Assembly (NCBI GenBank): GCA_024397875.1
Contig: CP073344.1
Span: forward strand, 4,083,001-4,147,000
DNA: 64,000 nucleotides
DNA from: Amphritea atlantica
GTDB taxonomy: Bacteria; Pseudomonadota; Gammaproteobacteria; Pseudomonadales; Balneatricaceae
Reading direction: 5' to 3'
A model generated the notes under the pieces. It saw only the letters and a list, made by a program, of their open reading frames with translations. It did not search any database and was not told the DNA's origin. The first letter of the stretch is position 1. Each line of letters begins with the position of its first letter. This document shows positions 26,454 to 34,656 of this stretch, piece after piece. A program made the translations under genes and the position numbers.

Positions 26454-27244
26454 TGCCTGAGTTTCTGTTGCTTGCCCTGCTGGGCGGTATTGGGGTTGCA
26501 CTGGTAGCCGGGCCGCTGGGTTCCTTTGTGGTGTGGCGGAGGATGGCGTACTTTGGCGATACCCTGGCGCACTCGGCCCTGCTGGGCATCGCCGTCGGTG
26601 TGCTGTTTGATATCAATTTTAATCTGGCGGTGGTCAGCTGCTGCGTGATTCTGGCGCTGATCCTGGTCAGTCTGCAGCGGCAGCGGCTGGTGGCAACCGA
26701 TACCCTGCTGGGTATTATGGCCCACAGCAGTCTGTCGCTGGGCCTGGTCGCCGTAGCCCTGCTGGATGATGTCAGGGTCGACCTGATGGAATACCTGTTT
26801 GGCGACCTGCTGGCGATCACACCCACAGACCTGCTGTGGATCTATGCTGGCGGAGGCGTCGTCATGCTGTTGATCTGGAAGCTCTGGAATCCGCTGCTGG
26901 CGGTGACCATCAATGAGGAGCTGGCGCAGGTTGAGGGCGTGCCGGTGGCCCGCATACGGCTGGCGCTGATGCTGTTAATCGGGGTGGTTATCGCCATCGC
27001 CATGAAAGTGGTCGGTATTCTGCTGATTACCTCTCTGCTGATTATTCCCGCCGCCAGCGCCCGGCGACTGGCCAGCTCTCCGGAGCAGATGGCGGTGATC
27101 GCCAGCCTGCTGGGGGTGGTTGCGGTGATACTCGGACTCTCGGCATCGATGCAGTTTGATACCCCGGCAGGCCCCTCTGTGGTTGTGGCCGCACTGGCTC
27201 AGTTTCTGTTGCTGTACTCGCTGCCGCTGCGCAGCGCTGCATGA
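26453..27244 (+). CDS. znuB: Zinc ABC transporter permease ZnuB
   Basis: A 263-residue inner-membrane permease with about eight hydrophobic segments. The RRMAYFGDTLAHSALLG segment is the ABC-3 family signature. It forms the Zn(II) channel of ZnuABC. Its ATG overlaps the znuC stop and its own stop overlaps the MATE gene start, so all are translationally coupled. Confidence 0.95.
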   Translation: MPEFLLLALLGGIGVALVAGPLGSFVVWRRMAYFGDTLAHSALLGIAVGVLFDINFNLAVVSCCVILALILVSLQRQRLVATDTLLGIMAHSSLSLGLVAVALLDDVRVDLMEYLFGDLLAITPTDLLWIYAGGGVVMLLIWKLWNPLLAVTINEELAQVEGVPVARIRLALMLLIGVVIAIAMKVVGILLITSLLIIPAASARRLASSPEQMAVIASLLGVVAVILGLSASMQFDTPAGPSVVVAALAQFLLLYSLPLRSAA

Positions 27245-28572
27245 TCCGATACCTGCAGCGGGCCCGCAAACAGGATCATCAACGGGTCTGGTCACTGGCC
27301 TGGCCGATGATCCTGTCCAATATTACCGTGCCCCTGCTGGGCCTGGTGGATACCGCAGTGATCGGCCATCTGCCCGACCCCCGATATCTGGCGGCGGTGG
27401 CAGTCGGTGCGATGATATTTTCTATCCTTTACTGGTCGTTTGGTTTCCTGCGGATGGGCACCACCGGACTCACCGCTCAGGCGCTGGGAACGCCCGATTA
27501 TAACCAGAGCCGGTTACTGCTCGCTCAGTCGCTGGTGCTGGCAGGGATCATAGGGCTGACCCTTGTGGTATTTCAGTATCCACTGATAGAGACAGCACTG
27601 GCACTGGTCGGCGCCGAGCCTGAAGTCACCACCGAAGCCCGCTTCTATGCCGAAATCAGAATCTTTGGTGCTCCGGCGGTACTGGCCAACTATGCGCTGC
27701 TAGGCTGGTTTCTGGGAAATCAGAACACCCGCATCCCGCTCCTGTTACTGGTGGTTACCAACCTGCTGAATATGCTGCTGGATCTGATCGCGGTCTATGG
27801 CCTGGGGATGCATGCCGAAGGTGTCGCGCTGGCAACTGTCATATCCGAATATGCCAGCCTGATACTGGGTACCGCTCTGATGCTGCGGATGCTGGCGAAA
27901 CAGCCGGGCCAAACGCCCTGGCCCCAGCTAAAGTCAGTGAGTGATTACTATCACCTGATCAATGTTAACCGCTATCTTTTCGTCCGCACGCTGGTGCTGT
28001 TGTTAACGCTGGCCTTCTTTACCTCTCAGGGGGCGAAGCAGGGCGCCACGATTCTCTCAGCCAACGCGGTATTACTTAATTTCTTCCTGCTCATATCCAA
28101 CGGACTGGATGGCTTTGCCCATGCCGCAGAAGCTCTGAGTGGTAAATTTTATGGTGCCAGGGATCATAAAGGATTCCACAGAATCGTCTCGGCCTGCCTC
28201 AGCTGGTCGCTGATCAGCGCGCTGCTGTTTACCCTCTTCTTCTGGCTTTGTGGTGAACTGATTATCTCCCTGTTGACCGATATTACCGAGGTCCGGGAAA
28301 TCGCAGCAGCGTACCTGCCCTGGATAATCGTTCTCCCATTGATTGCGGTATGGAGCTTTATGACCGATGGCATCTTTGTCGGCACCACGCAGGTCAAAGC
28401 GATGCAGAATACCATGCTGATATCGGTGTTCGGCGTGTTCGCTCCCATCTGGTATCTGACCCAGTCGCTGGGCAATCACGGCCTGTGGCTGGCTTTCTTA
28501 AGCCTGTTTGTGGCACGCGGGGTCACTGGCGGCTATGTTTTCCTTAAGGAGTTCAAACAACCACCGGGATAA
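27241..28572 (+). CDS. MATE-family efflux transporter, DinF-like
   Basis: A 443-residue polytopic membrane protein with about 12 transmembrane segments. The opening RVWSLAWPMILSNITVPLLGLVDTAVIGHL and the internal FGAPAVLANYALLGWFLGNQ are typical of the DinF subgroup of MATE antiporters, which export drugs or metabolites using Na+ or H+. Its ATG overlaps the znuB stop by 4 bp (ATGA), so it is likely expressed with the zinc operon. DinF elsewhere is tied to the SOS response; I see no LexA box here. Substrate unknown. Confidence 0.87.
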   Translation: MIRYLQRARKQDHQRVWSLAWPMILSNITVPLLGLVDTAVIGHLPDPRYLAAVAVGAMIFSILYWSFGFLRMGTTGLTAQALGTPDYNQSRLLLAQSLVLAGIIGLTLVVFQYPLIETALALVGAEPEVTTEARFYAEIRIFGAPAVLANYALLGWFLGNQNTRIPLLLLVVTNLLNMLLDLIAVYGLGMHAEGVALATVISEYASLILGTALMLRMLAKQPGQTPWPQLKSVSDYYHLINVNRYLFVRTLVLLLTLAFFTSQGAKQGATILSANAVLLNFFLLISNGLDGFAHAAEALSGKFYGARDHKGFHRIVSACLSWSLISALLFTLFFWLCGELIISLLTDITEVREIAAAYLPWIIVLPLIAVWSFMTDGIFVGTTQVKAMQNTMLISVFGVFAPIWYLTQSLGNHGLWLAFLSLFVARGVTGGYVFLKEFKQPPG

Positions 28573-28576
28573 ATAT

Positions 28577-29671
28577 ATGCGTCATTCTGCGTTAACGCTC
28601 AGCGTGCTGTTCAGCACGGTTCTGTCGCAGCCCCTGCATGCACTGCCTCTGGAGCGACTTAAGCTGCCGCCGGGTTATCAGATATCGATCGCGGCGCAGG
28701 CAACCAATGCCCGCCAGATGGCGCTGGGGGAGCCCGGCACACTGTTTGTCGGCAGTCGGCGGGAGGGCAGGGTCTACCGCTTCAGAGACCGCGACGGGGA
28801 TGGCCACTACGAAAAACGGGAGACGCTGCTGAAGGGCTTAAATATGCCCAGCGGGATCGCCTGGCGTAACGGCAGCCTCTATATCGCAGCCGTGGATCGT
28901 ATTCTGCGCATCGACGATGCTGATCGTGTCAGCCGGCAAGCACTCAAAACAGAGCTGATCACCGACAATCTGCCCGATATCACGCACCATGGCTGGAAAT
29001 ACCTTAAATTCGGCCCCGACAATGATCTCTATTTTAACCTCGGAGCGCCCTGTAATAGCTGTCTCAGCCAGGATCCCCGGTTTGCCTCGATCATGAAACT
29101 GAACCCGGATAACGGGCAGCAGACAATCGTTGCCCGGGGAGTGCGCAACTCCGTCGGTTTCACCTGGCATCCGCTGACGGGGGAGCTCTGGTTTACCGAT
29201 AATGGCCGGGATCATCTCGGTGATGACCGGCCCGATGATGAGCTTAACCGGCTCACGCAAGCCGGTCAGCATTTTGGCTATCCCTTCGTGCATGCCGGAG
29301 ATATACCCGACCCCGACCTGTATCAGGACCAGCCCCTGTCCGACTTCCAGCCACCGATGCTCAGGTTGGGGGCCCATGTAGCACCGCTGGGATTAACCTT
29401 CTACGGCGGCGGCCAGTTTCCCGACACCACCCCAGAGACACTGTTTATCGCCGAACACGGATCGTGGAACCGCTCCAGCAAAGTGGGCTATCGGGTGGTG
29501 CGGATCGATACGTCGGTGACGCCACCCAGACAGGAGGTATTTATTGAGGGCTGGTTAAACGGACAGAGCGCCTGGGGCAGGCCGGTGGATATTGTCACCG
29601 ACCGGGACGGCAGCCTGCTGATCTCCGATGACCGTGCAGGGGTCATCTACCGGGTGCACTATCAAAACTAA
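28577..29671 (+). CDS. Exported sorbosone-dehydrogenase-like beta-propeller protein
   Basis: A 364-residue protein with a signal peptide (VLFSTVLSQPLHA). It belongs to the soluble PQQ glucose/sorbosone dehydrogenase fold: a six-bladed propeller with segments such as GLNMPSGIAWRNGSLYIAAV, GVRNSVGFTWHPLTGELWFTDNGRD and IAEHGSWNRS. Binding of PQQ is plausible but not certain. Start ATG 28577 is preferred as it opens the signal sequence. It begins 4 bp after the MATE gene, and its 3' end overlaps the convergent tag gene by 4 bp. It probably oxidises a periplasmic sugar or aldehyde; the substrate is unknown. Confidence 0.82.
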   Translation: MRHSALTLSVLFSTVLSQPLHALPLERLKLPPGYQISIAAQATNARQMALGEPGTLFVGSRREGRVYRFRDRDGDGHYEKRETLLKGLNMPSGIAWRNGSLYIAAVDRILRIDDADRVSRQALKTELITDNLPDITHHGWKYLKFGPDNDLYFNLGAPCNSCLSQDPRFASIMKLNPDNGQQTIVARGVRNSVGFTWHPLTGELWFTDNGRDHLGDDRPDDELNRLTQAGQHFGYPFVHAGDIPDPDLYQDQPLSDFQPPMLRLGAHVAPLGLTFYGGGQFPDTTPETLFIAEHGSWNRSSKVGYRVVRIDTSVTPPRQEVFIEGWLNGQSAWGRPVDIVTDRDGSLLISDDRAGVIYRVHYQN

Positions 29672-30255
29672 AGACTGAAGGACTCGCCCAGCGCGCGACA
29701 GGGCTGATAACGGATACAGTCCACTTCATGGTCGTTAACCATACCGGTAGCCTGCATAAAGGCGTAACAGATCGTCGGTCCGACAAAGGTCATCCCGGCT
29801 TTTTTCAGTGCTTTGCTCATCGCCCGGGACTCGACCGTTTCAGCCGGGACCTCGCTGAGGCTTTGCCAGCTATTCTGAAGCGGCTTGCCGTCGACAAACT
29901 GCCAGATATAGTCGGCAAAACTGCCATGTTTCGCCGCCAGTTCGAGAAAGATCGCCGCACTTTTCACTGAGGATGTCACTTTCAGGCGGTTTCTGACAAT
30001 AGCGGGATCAAGCAGCATCTGTTCAATTTTTTCCGGGGTAAAATCCGCGACTGTGGCCGGATCAAAGCCCTCGTAAAGACGGCTGTAACCCTCACGCTTT
30101 TGCAGAATCGTGCGCCAGCTCAGCCCCGCCTGCGCGCCTTCCAGAATCAGATACTCAAACAACTGCTGATCGTTGGACTGCGGCACACCCCAGACCTCAT
30201 CATGGTACTGTTGCTCCAGTTCGGTGGCAGCGGCCCAGGCACAGCGATGGCACAT
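29668..30255 (-). CDS. tag: 3-methyladenine DNA glycosylase I
   Basis: A 195-residue base-excision repair enzyme that removes 3-methyladenine. The start at 30255 gives MCHRCAWA, which places the N-terminal zinc Cys where TAG has it. The YHDEVWGVP motif, the AGLSWRTIL region with its helix-hairpin-helix, and the C-terminal HEVDC (His and Cys zinc ligands) agree with E. coli Tag. It runs convergent to the propeller gene with a 4-bp overlap of coding ends. yheV lies just upstream. Confidence 0.93.
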   Translation of the reverse strand: MCHRCAWAAATELEQQYHDEVWGVPQSNDQQLFEYLILEGAQAGLSWRTILQKREGYSRLYEGFDPATVADFTPEKIEQMLLDPAIVRNRLKVTSSVKSAAIFLELAAKHGSFADYIWQFVDGKPLQNSWQSLSEVPAETVESRAMSKALKKAGMTFVGPTICYAFMQATGMVNDHEVDCIRYQPCRALGESFSL

Positions 30256-30277
30256 AAAGGTTCCTGATAGATTCGGG

Positions 30278-30547
30278 TTAGTGTTTGCCAGAACCGGGAT
30301 TAGCGCCTGGATTCGCAACAAAATTCAGTGGCTGTGCCGGCTCAAGTTCAACTTTCCCACCCCGGTTCACCCGGGTATCCAGCTCACCGTCGGGCTGATC
30401 AGAACCGTCCAGCGCCATCGAATCACTGAAGTCACAGCGAATGCATTCGCGGAATTCACGGCTCTCATCCCGGTACATCTTCAGGGAATCCATCTCGCCA
30501 CAGCGGGGACACACGGCACCGGCGATAAAACGTTTAACAATCGTCAT
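30278..30547 (-). CDS. yheV: YheV-family putative zinc-ribbon protein
   Basis: An 89-residue protein that starts MTIVKRFIAGAVCPRCGEMDS, close to E. coli YheV. Two CxxC knuckles (CPRC and CIRC) form a zinc ribbon. The C-terminal part is longer and less conserved than in E. coli. It lies between prlC and tag on the same strand. The function is not known. Confidence 0.85.
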   Translation of the reverse strand: MTIVKRFIAGAVCPRCGEMDSLKMYRDESREFRECIRCDFSDSMALDGSDQPDGELDTRVNRGGKVELEPAQPLNFVANPGANPGSGKH

Positions 30548-30643
30548 ACTCTTCTCAAGGACTCGTCTCAACGACTTATTTCATAGACAGGCACAGAGGT
30601 CTAACACCCCTGTGCCCGCAGGATTATACCCCAGTCAGCAGGT

Positions 30644-32677
30644 CTAGGCAGTAATACCGGAGTGGCGCAGCAGTGCTTCAACACTTGGCTCACGGCCACG
30701 GAAGGCAACGAACAGCGCCATCGGCTCTTTCGAACCGCCCATCTCGAGAATATTCTCGCGGAATGAGCGGCCGGTCGCGGTATTGAACACGCCTTCCTCT
30801 TCAAAACGGGAGAAGGCGTCTGCCGACAGCACCTCAGCCCACTTATAACTATAATAACCAGCCGCGTAGCCCCCGGCAAAAATATGGCTGAAGCTGTGCT
30901 GGAAGCGATTAAAGGCCGGCGGAGTGATGACAGCCACCTCGCTGCGGATACGATTCAGTACCGCCTGAATATTGGTGACACCCGCTTTATATTCACGATG
31001 CAGCTGAAAGTCGAACAGTGACAGTTCCAGCTGGCGCACCATCATCATGCCAGACTGGAAGTTTTTCGCCGCCAGCATCTTTTCCAGTAACTCTTTAGGC
31101 AGCGGCTCACCAGTCTCGTAGTGACCCGAGATCAGCGCCAGCGCTTCCGCCTCATAACACCAGTTCTCCAGGAACTGGCTGGGCAACTCAACCGCATCCC
31201 ACGCAACACCGTTAATACCACTGACATCCGCATACTCTATCCGGGTCAGCATATGGTGCAGGCCATGACCGAACTCGTGGAACAGTGTGGTCACTTCGTT
31301 ATGGGTTAACAGTGCCGGTTTATCACCCACCGGTGGGTTAAAGTTGCACACCAGATAGGCGACCGGTAGCTGCAACACGCCATTATCAACACGCCGCACC
31401 CGACAATCATCCATCCAGGCACCGCCACGCTTTTTCGCCCGGGCAAAGGGATCGAGGAAGAAGCGGGCGATCAGCTCACCCTCACGACTGATATTGAACA
31501 AGCGGGCATCTTTATGCCAGCGATCAAACTCAGTCACCTCTTCAATCTCGATATCAAACAGCTTACCGGTGATGTTAAACAAGCCATCGAGAACCTTCGC
31601 CATCGGGAAGTAGGGGCGCAGCTCCTCCTGAGAGATCGCATAACGGGCCTGTTTCAGCTTCTCGCTGTAGTAAGAGATATCCCAGGACTCCAGCTCCGGT
31701 TCGCTAAACTCTTCCAGGGCGAAGTCCTGCAGCGCCTGATACTCTTTTTCCGCCTGAGGGCGACTCATGCCAGCCAGATCATTGAGGAAACTGACCACCT
31801 GCTCCGGGGTTTCCGCCATCTTGGTGGCCAGGCTGTAGGCGGCATAGTTTTCAAAACCGAGCAGCTGGGCCAGTTCAGCCCGCAACGTCAGGATCTCGGT
31901 CATGAGGTCACTGTTATCCCACTTGCCGGCATCCGGCCCCTGATCCGATGCCCGGGTGGCATACGCTTCATACAGTTCACGGCGCAGCTCGCGATTATCA
32001 GCATAGGTAATCACCGCATAATAGGAGGGGAAGTCCAGCGTCACCAGCCAGCCCGCTTCACCTTTCGCTTCCGCCAGCTGTCGCGCTGAGGCCAGCGCAC
32101 TTTGTGGCAGCCCGGCCAGCTCCGCCTCATCGCTGATCAGCTTGCTCCAGCCATCGGTCGCGTCCATCACATTTTCAGAGAATTTGGTGGTCAGTTCAGA
32201 CAGTTTCTGCTGCAGTTCGCCATAGCGTTGCTTGTCGGCTGCGCCCAGGGCGATCCCCGAAAGGCGGAAATCCCGCAGGGTGTTATCAATCACCTTGCGC
32301 TGCGCCTCGTCCAGGTCGCTATACGCCTCACTCTTGGCCAGCTTATCATAGGCCTCGAACAGCCCCTGATGCTGTCCCATCTCAGTCCAGAACTGGGACA
32401 GCTTAGGCAAGCAGGCGTTGTAGGCATCGCGTAACTCATCGCTGTTAACCACAGCATTCATATGAGAAACCGGCGACCAGGCTTTCGCCAGGCGGTCATG
32501 GCTCTGTTCCAGCGGCACCACCAGATTGTTCCAGTCAGGCGCGTCATTGCCATCCAACACCGTCTCGACCACCGCGCGACACTCGGCCAGCAGCTGATCC
32601 ACGGCGGGCTCGACCTGTTCAGGTTTAATCTTAGAAAAGGGCGGCAACAGGTGGTCTTGCAGCAATGGATTGGACAT
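30644..32677 (-). CDS. prlC: Oligopeptidase A
   Basis: A 677-residue M3-family zinc metallopeptidase. The HEFGH zinc motif is at 467-471 in the context TLFHEFGHGLHH, and a downstream Glu in ELPSQFLENWC supplies the third ligand. It cleaves short peptides, including signal-peptide fragments, in the cytoplasm. A strong caggag site precedes the ATG. It shares the strand with yheV and tag downstream. Confidence 0.95.
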   Translation of the reverse strand: MSNPLLQDHLLPPFSKIKPEQVEPAVDQLLAECRAVVETVLDGNDAPDWNNLVVPLEQSHDRLAKAWSPVSHMNAVVNSDELRDAYNACLPKLSQFWTEMGQHQGLFEAYDKLAKSEAYSDLDEAQRKVIDNTLRDFRLSGIALGAADKQRYGELQQKLSELTTKFSENVMDATDGWSKLISDEAELAGLPQSALASARQLAEAKGEAGWLVTLDFPSYYAVITYADNRELRRELYEAYATRASDQGPDAGKWDNSDLMTEILTLRAELAQLLGFENYAAYSLATKMAETPEQVVSFLNDLAGMSRPQAEKEYQALQDFALEEFSEPELESWDISYYSEKLKQARYAISQEELRPYFPMAKVLDGLFNITGKLFDIEIEEVTEFDRWHKDARLFNISREGELIARFFLDPFARAKKRGGAWMDDCRVRRVDNGVLQLPVAYLVCNFNPPVGDKPALLTHNEVTTLFHEFGHGLHHMLTRIEYADVSGINGVAWDAVELPSQFLENWCYEAEALALISGHYETGEPLPKELLEKMLAAKNFQSGMMMVRQLELSLFDFQLHREYKAGVTNIQAVLNRIRSEVAVITPPAFNRFQHSFSHIFAGGYAAGYYSYKWAEVLSADAFSRFEEEGVFNTATGRSFRENILEMGGSKEPMALFVAFRGREPSVEALLRHSGITA

Positions 32678-32803
32678 ATAAACTCCTGAACAGGGATATA
32701 AATAACGGTAGTATTTACTAAATGGGGTAGCAATACGCTGTTTTCAATCACCACACTGAGTTTATTATAGAACCCTCAACGAGCATCAGAGCAAGAGACG
32801 CAT

Positions 32804-33346
32804 ATGACTATCCGCAGCTATCAGGGCAACACCCCCAAACTGGGCAAGGCCGCCTTTATCGACCCCACCGCCGTGGTATTGGGCGACGTCGAACTTGGCG
32901 ATGATGTGTCGGTCTGGCCGTTAACGGTGATCAGGGGCGATATGCACCGCATCCGCATCGGCAACCGCACCAGCGTTCAGGACGGATCCGTGCTGCATAT
33001 AACCCATGCAGGCCCTTTCAATCCCGATGGCTTTCCACTGATCATCGGTGATGACGTCACCATCGGCCATCAGGCGATGCTGCACGGCTGCACTATAGGC
33101 AGCCGGGTTTTAGTGGGCATGGGAGCGATGGTGATGGATGGCGCGGTGGTTGAAGATGACGTCATCATTGGCGCCGGCAGCCTGGTACCACCCGGTAAAA
33201 CCCTGGAGAGCGGCTATCTTTACGTGGGACGTCCCGTAAAACAGGCCCGGGCGCTGACAGAGAAAGAGATGAGTTTCTTTACCTACACCGCCGGCAACTA
33301 TGTAAAGCTTAAAGATAAACATCTGGCAGAAGACTATAAATCGTAG
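32804..33346 (+). CDS. yrdA: Gamma-carbonic-anhydrase-like hexapeptide-repeat protein
   Basis: A 180-residue left-handed beta-helix protein. The N-terminal and central hexapeptide repeats and the metal-ligand His residues (SVLHITHAG, TIGHQAMLHGC) match the gamma-class carbonic anhydrase/YrdA family. It likely forms a zinc-bridged trimer; catalytic activity is not certain for this subgroup. It is divergent from prlC. Confidence 0.87.
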   Translation: MTIRSYQGNTPKLGKAAFIDPTAVVLGDVELGDDVSVWPLTVIRGDMHRIRIGNRTSVQDGSVLHITHAGPFNPDGFPLIIGDDVTIGHQAMLHGCTIGSRVLVGMGAMVMDGAVVEDDVIIGAGSLVPPGKTLESGYLYVGRPVKQARALTEKEMSFFTYTAGNYVKLKDKHLAEDYKS

Positions 33347-33384
33347 GACAATGCCGCCTTTTAATAATCATTGGAGACACTGGA

Positions 33385-33981
33385 TTGTTAGCTGCTAATT
33401 GCAAAACCCTGCAAATTTTCTGGTTGCTACTGGCGATCCTTGCCGGTGCATTCATCTACAATCTCGAAGACCAGGTCACAATCTATAAAGAGAACGGCTT
33501 ACTGGAAAACCTGCAGGCCGGGATTCTGCTGCTGACCTGTTTTTATATGGTGGTGGTTGGCAAAAACCTGCAGGGTAGCTCCCGCTACGCCGCATGGATG
33601 TTTGCCTGGGTCTGCCTGGCGTTCTTCTTCCGTGAGTTCGATGTCCGCAAAACCGACTGGCCGGAATCTGCCCATATGTTCTTTGGTAAGCCTGGTCAGT
33701 ATATCTGGTTCCTGCCGCTGCTTTATATCCTGGTGCAGATCTTCCGTAATATCCGTTTCTACCTTCGCAATATCCTGCTCTACCTGCTCTCTCCGATGAT
33801 GCTCTACATCATCCTGGGGGGCGTTCTGATCAGCATGGCCGCCATCTTTGATAAACAGATCATCCCAACCGAGACCAAGTTCTGGGAGGAATACCTGGAA
33901 ATCGCAGCCTACGCCTATCTGTTTCTGGCAGCGCTGCTGGCACCCACCAGCTTCAGAAATATTGAGGCTCAAAGCAAATAA
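33385..33981 (+). CDS. Multi-spanning membrane protein of unknown function
   Basis: A 198-residue protein with about six hydrophobic segments. The start is a TTG at 33385 with a ggag site 13 bases upstream. Distinctive phrases are LAGAFIYNLEDQVTIYKENGLLENLQAG and FFFREFDVRKTDWPES. I do not recognise a named domain. It is 38 bp after the yrdA-like gene and may be co-transcribed. Its stop codon is the left border of the hairpin-repeat region. Confidence 0.75.
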   Translation: MLAANCKTLQIFWLLLAILAGAFIYNLEDQVTIYKENGLLENLQAGILLLTCFYMVVVGKNLQGSSRYAAWMFAWVCLAFFFREFDVRKTDWPESAHMFFGKPGQYIWFLPLLYILVQIFRNIRFYLRNILLYLLSPMMLYIILGGVLISMAAIFDKQIIPTETKFWEEYLEIAAYAYLFLAALLAPTSFRNIEAQSK

Positions 33982-34135
33982 GTGGCTAGACCGCCGTTTC
34001 GCAAAGGGAAGGGAAGGGAAGTGGCGAGACCGCCGCTTCGCGGCTAGCTAGTGGCTAGACGGAAACTTCGTTTCCTTGCTAGAAAAAGAAGAGGCCGTTG
34101 CTCGACGTAAAATTTCGTTTACTTGCTCGAAAGAG
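33981..34135 (+). repeat. Left hairpin-repeat array
   Basis: Starting at the stop codon of the membrane-protein gene are several units made of a conserved word (variants of TGGCTAGAC / TTGCTCGAC), a short stem, a TTC-type loop and the complementary stem. Examples are CGCCGC-TTC-GCGG, GGAAAC-TTC-GTTTCC and GTAAA...TTTAC. A gggaa triplet repeat lies between the first two units. Confidence 0.75.
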
Positions 34136-34626
34136 AATGGGAATTCTTAGCGATAGAAAATAAATCTGTCCTCTTTAATTCGCCAGATGATCCAGAAAAC
34201 ACTGCCGGTTAGTCAGGATTATCGGGTAAGGAACGCAGGCCACACCAAGGATTACAGCAGGGAGATCCTGTCCTTCATTACATCAAGTCTCCGCGAGATA
34301 CATAACAGCTATTATAGAGCCATTTGGAACTATAACTCCCGGGCTCTATATTTCTGGAAATTTGATAGACCAATAATCGCTTTTATTTTATATATCAACA
34401 AGGTAGGGATAACTAAGAGGAGCTACTTACAGAATGATGGTGCCCGTAAAGTCTGCTTCCCTGCCAACACTGTGTCTAAATCCAATATTCACTTTTACTT
34501 AAATCAAAGCGTTATATCAACGCTAACCCACTGCTTTTTTCTTTGCTTTTCCTAGCCACTAGCAAGTCACGCAGTGACGTCTGGCAAGCGCGAAGCGCGT
34601 TCTAGCTAGCCGCGAAGCGGCGGTCT
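34027..34626. repeat. Terminal 25-bp perfect inverted repeats flanking an AT-rich island
   Basis: Bases 34027-34051 and 34602-34626 are exact reverse complements (25 bp), and agtggctag at 34050-34058 faces ctagccact at 34552-34560. The roughly 420 bp between the arrays is AT-rich. It has a 122-codon frame (34187-34555) without recognisable similarity, which I do not call a gene. Confidence 0.7.
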
Positions 34627-34627
34627 G
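34551..34627 (-). repeat. Right hairpin-repeat array
   Basis: The minus-strand mirror of the left array, beginning at the stop of the Lon-like gene. Units read CGCCGC-TTC-GCGG, CGCGC-TTC-GCGC and GTCAC-TGC-GTGAC, separated by CTAGCTAGA / TTGCCAGAC / TTGCTAG words. Confidence 0.75.
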
Positions 34628-34656
34628 GCCTGAAATCTGTTTCACAGATTTCAGGC
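34628..34656 (-). terminator. Perfect 12-bp hairpin overlapping the Lon-like stop codon
   Basis: Arms at 34628-34639 and 34645-34656 pair completely around a 5-nt loop, and the stop codon lies within the stem. No T-run follows. It may be a terminator/stability hairpin and also the first unit of the adjacent repeat array. Confidence 0.6.

Noticed and set aside
27241..28572. LexA box in front of the DinF-like gene
   Set aside because: The start is inside znuB and no CTGT-N8-ACAG site was seen.
34187..34555. 122-codon open frame within the AT-rich island
   Set aside because: No recognisable domain, no ribosome binding site and atypical composition; not called as a gene.
33982..34650. Complete insertion sequence
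   Set aside because: No transposase frame and no clear target duplication; only inverted repeats and hairpins.
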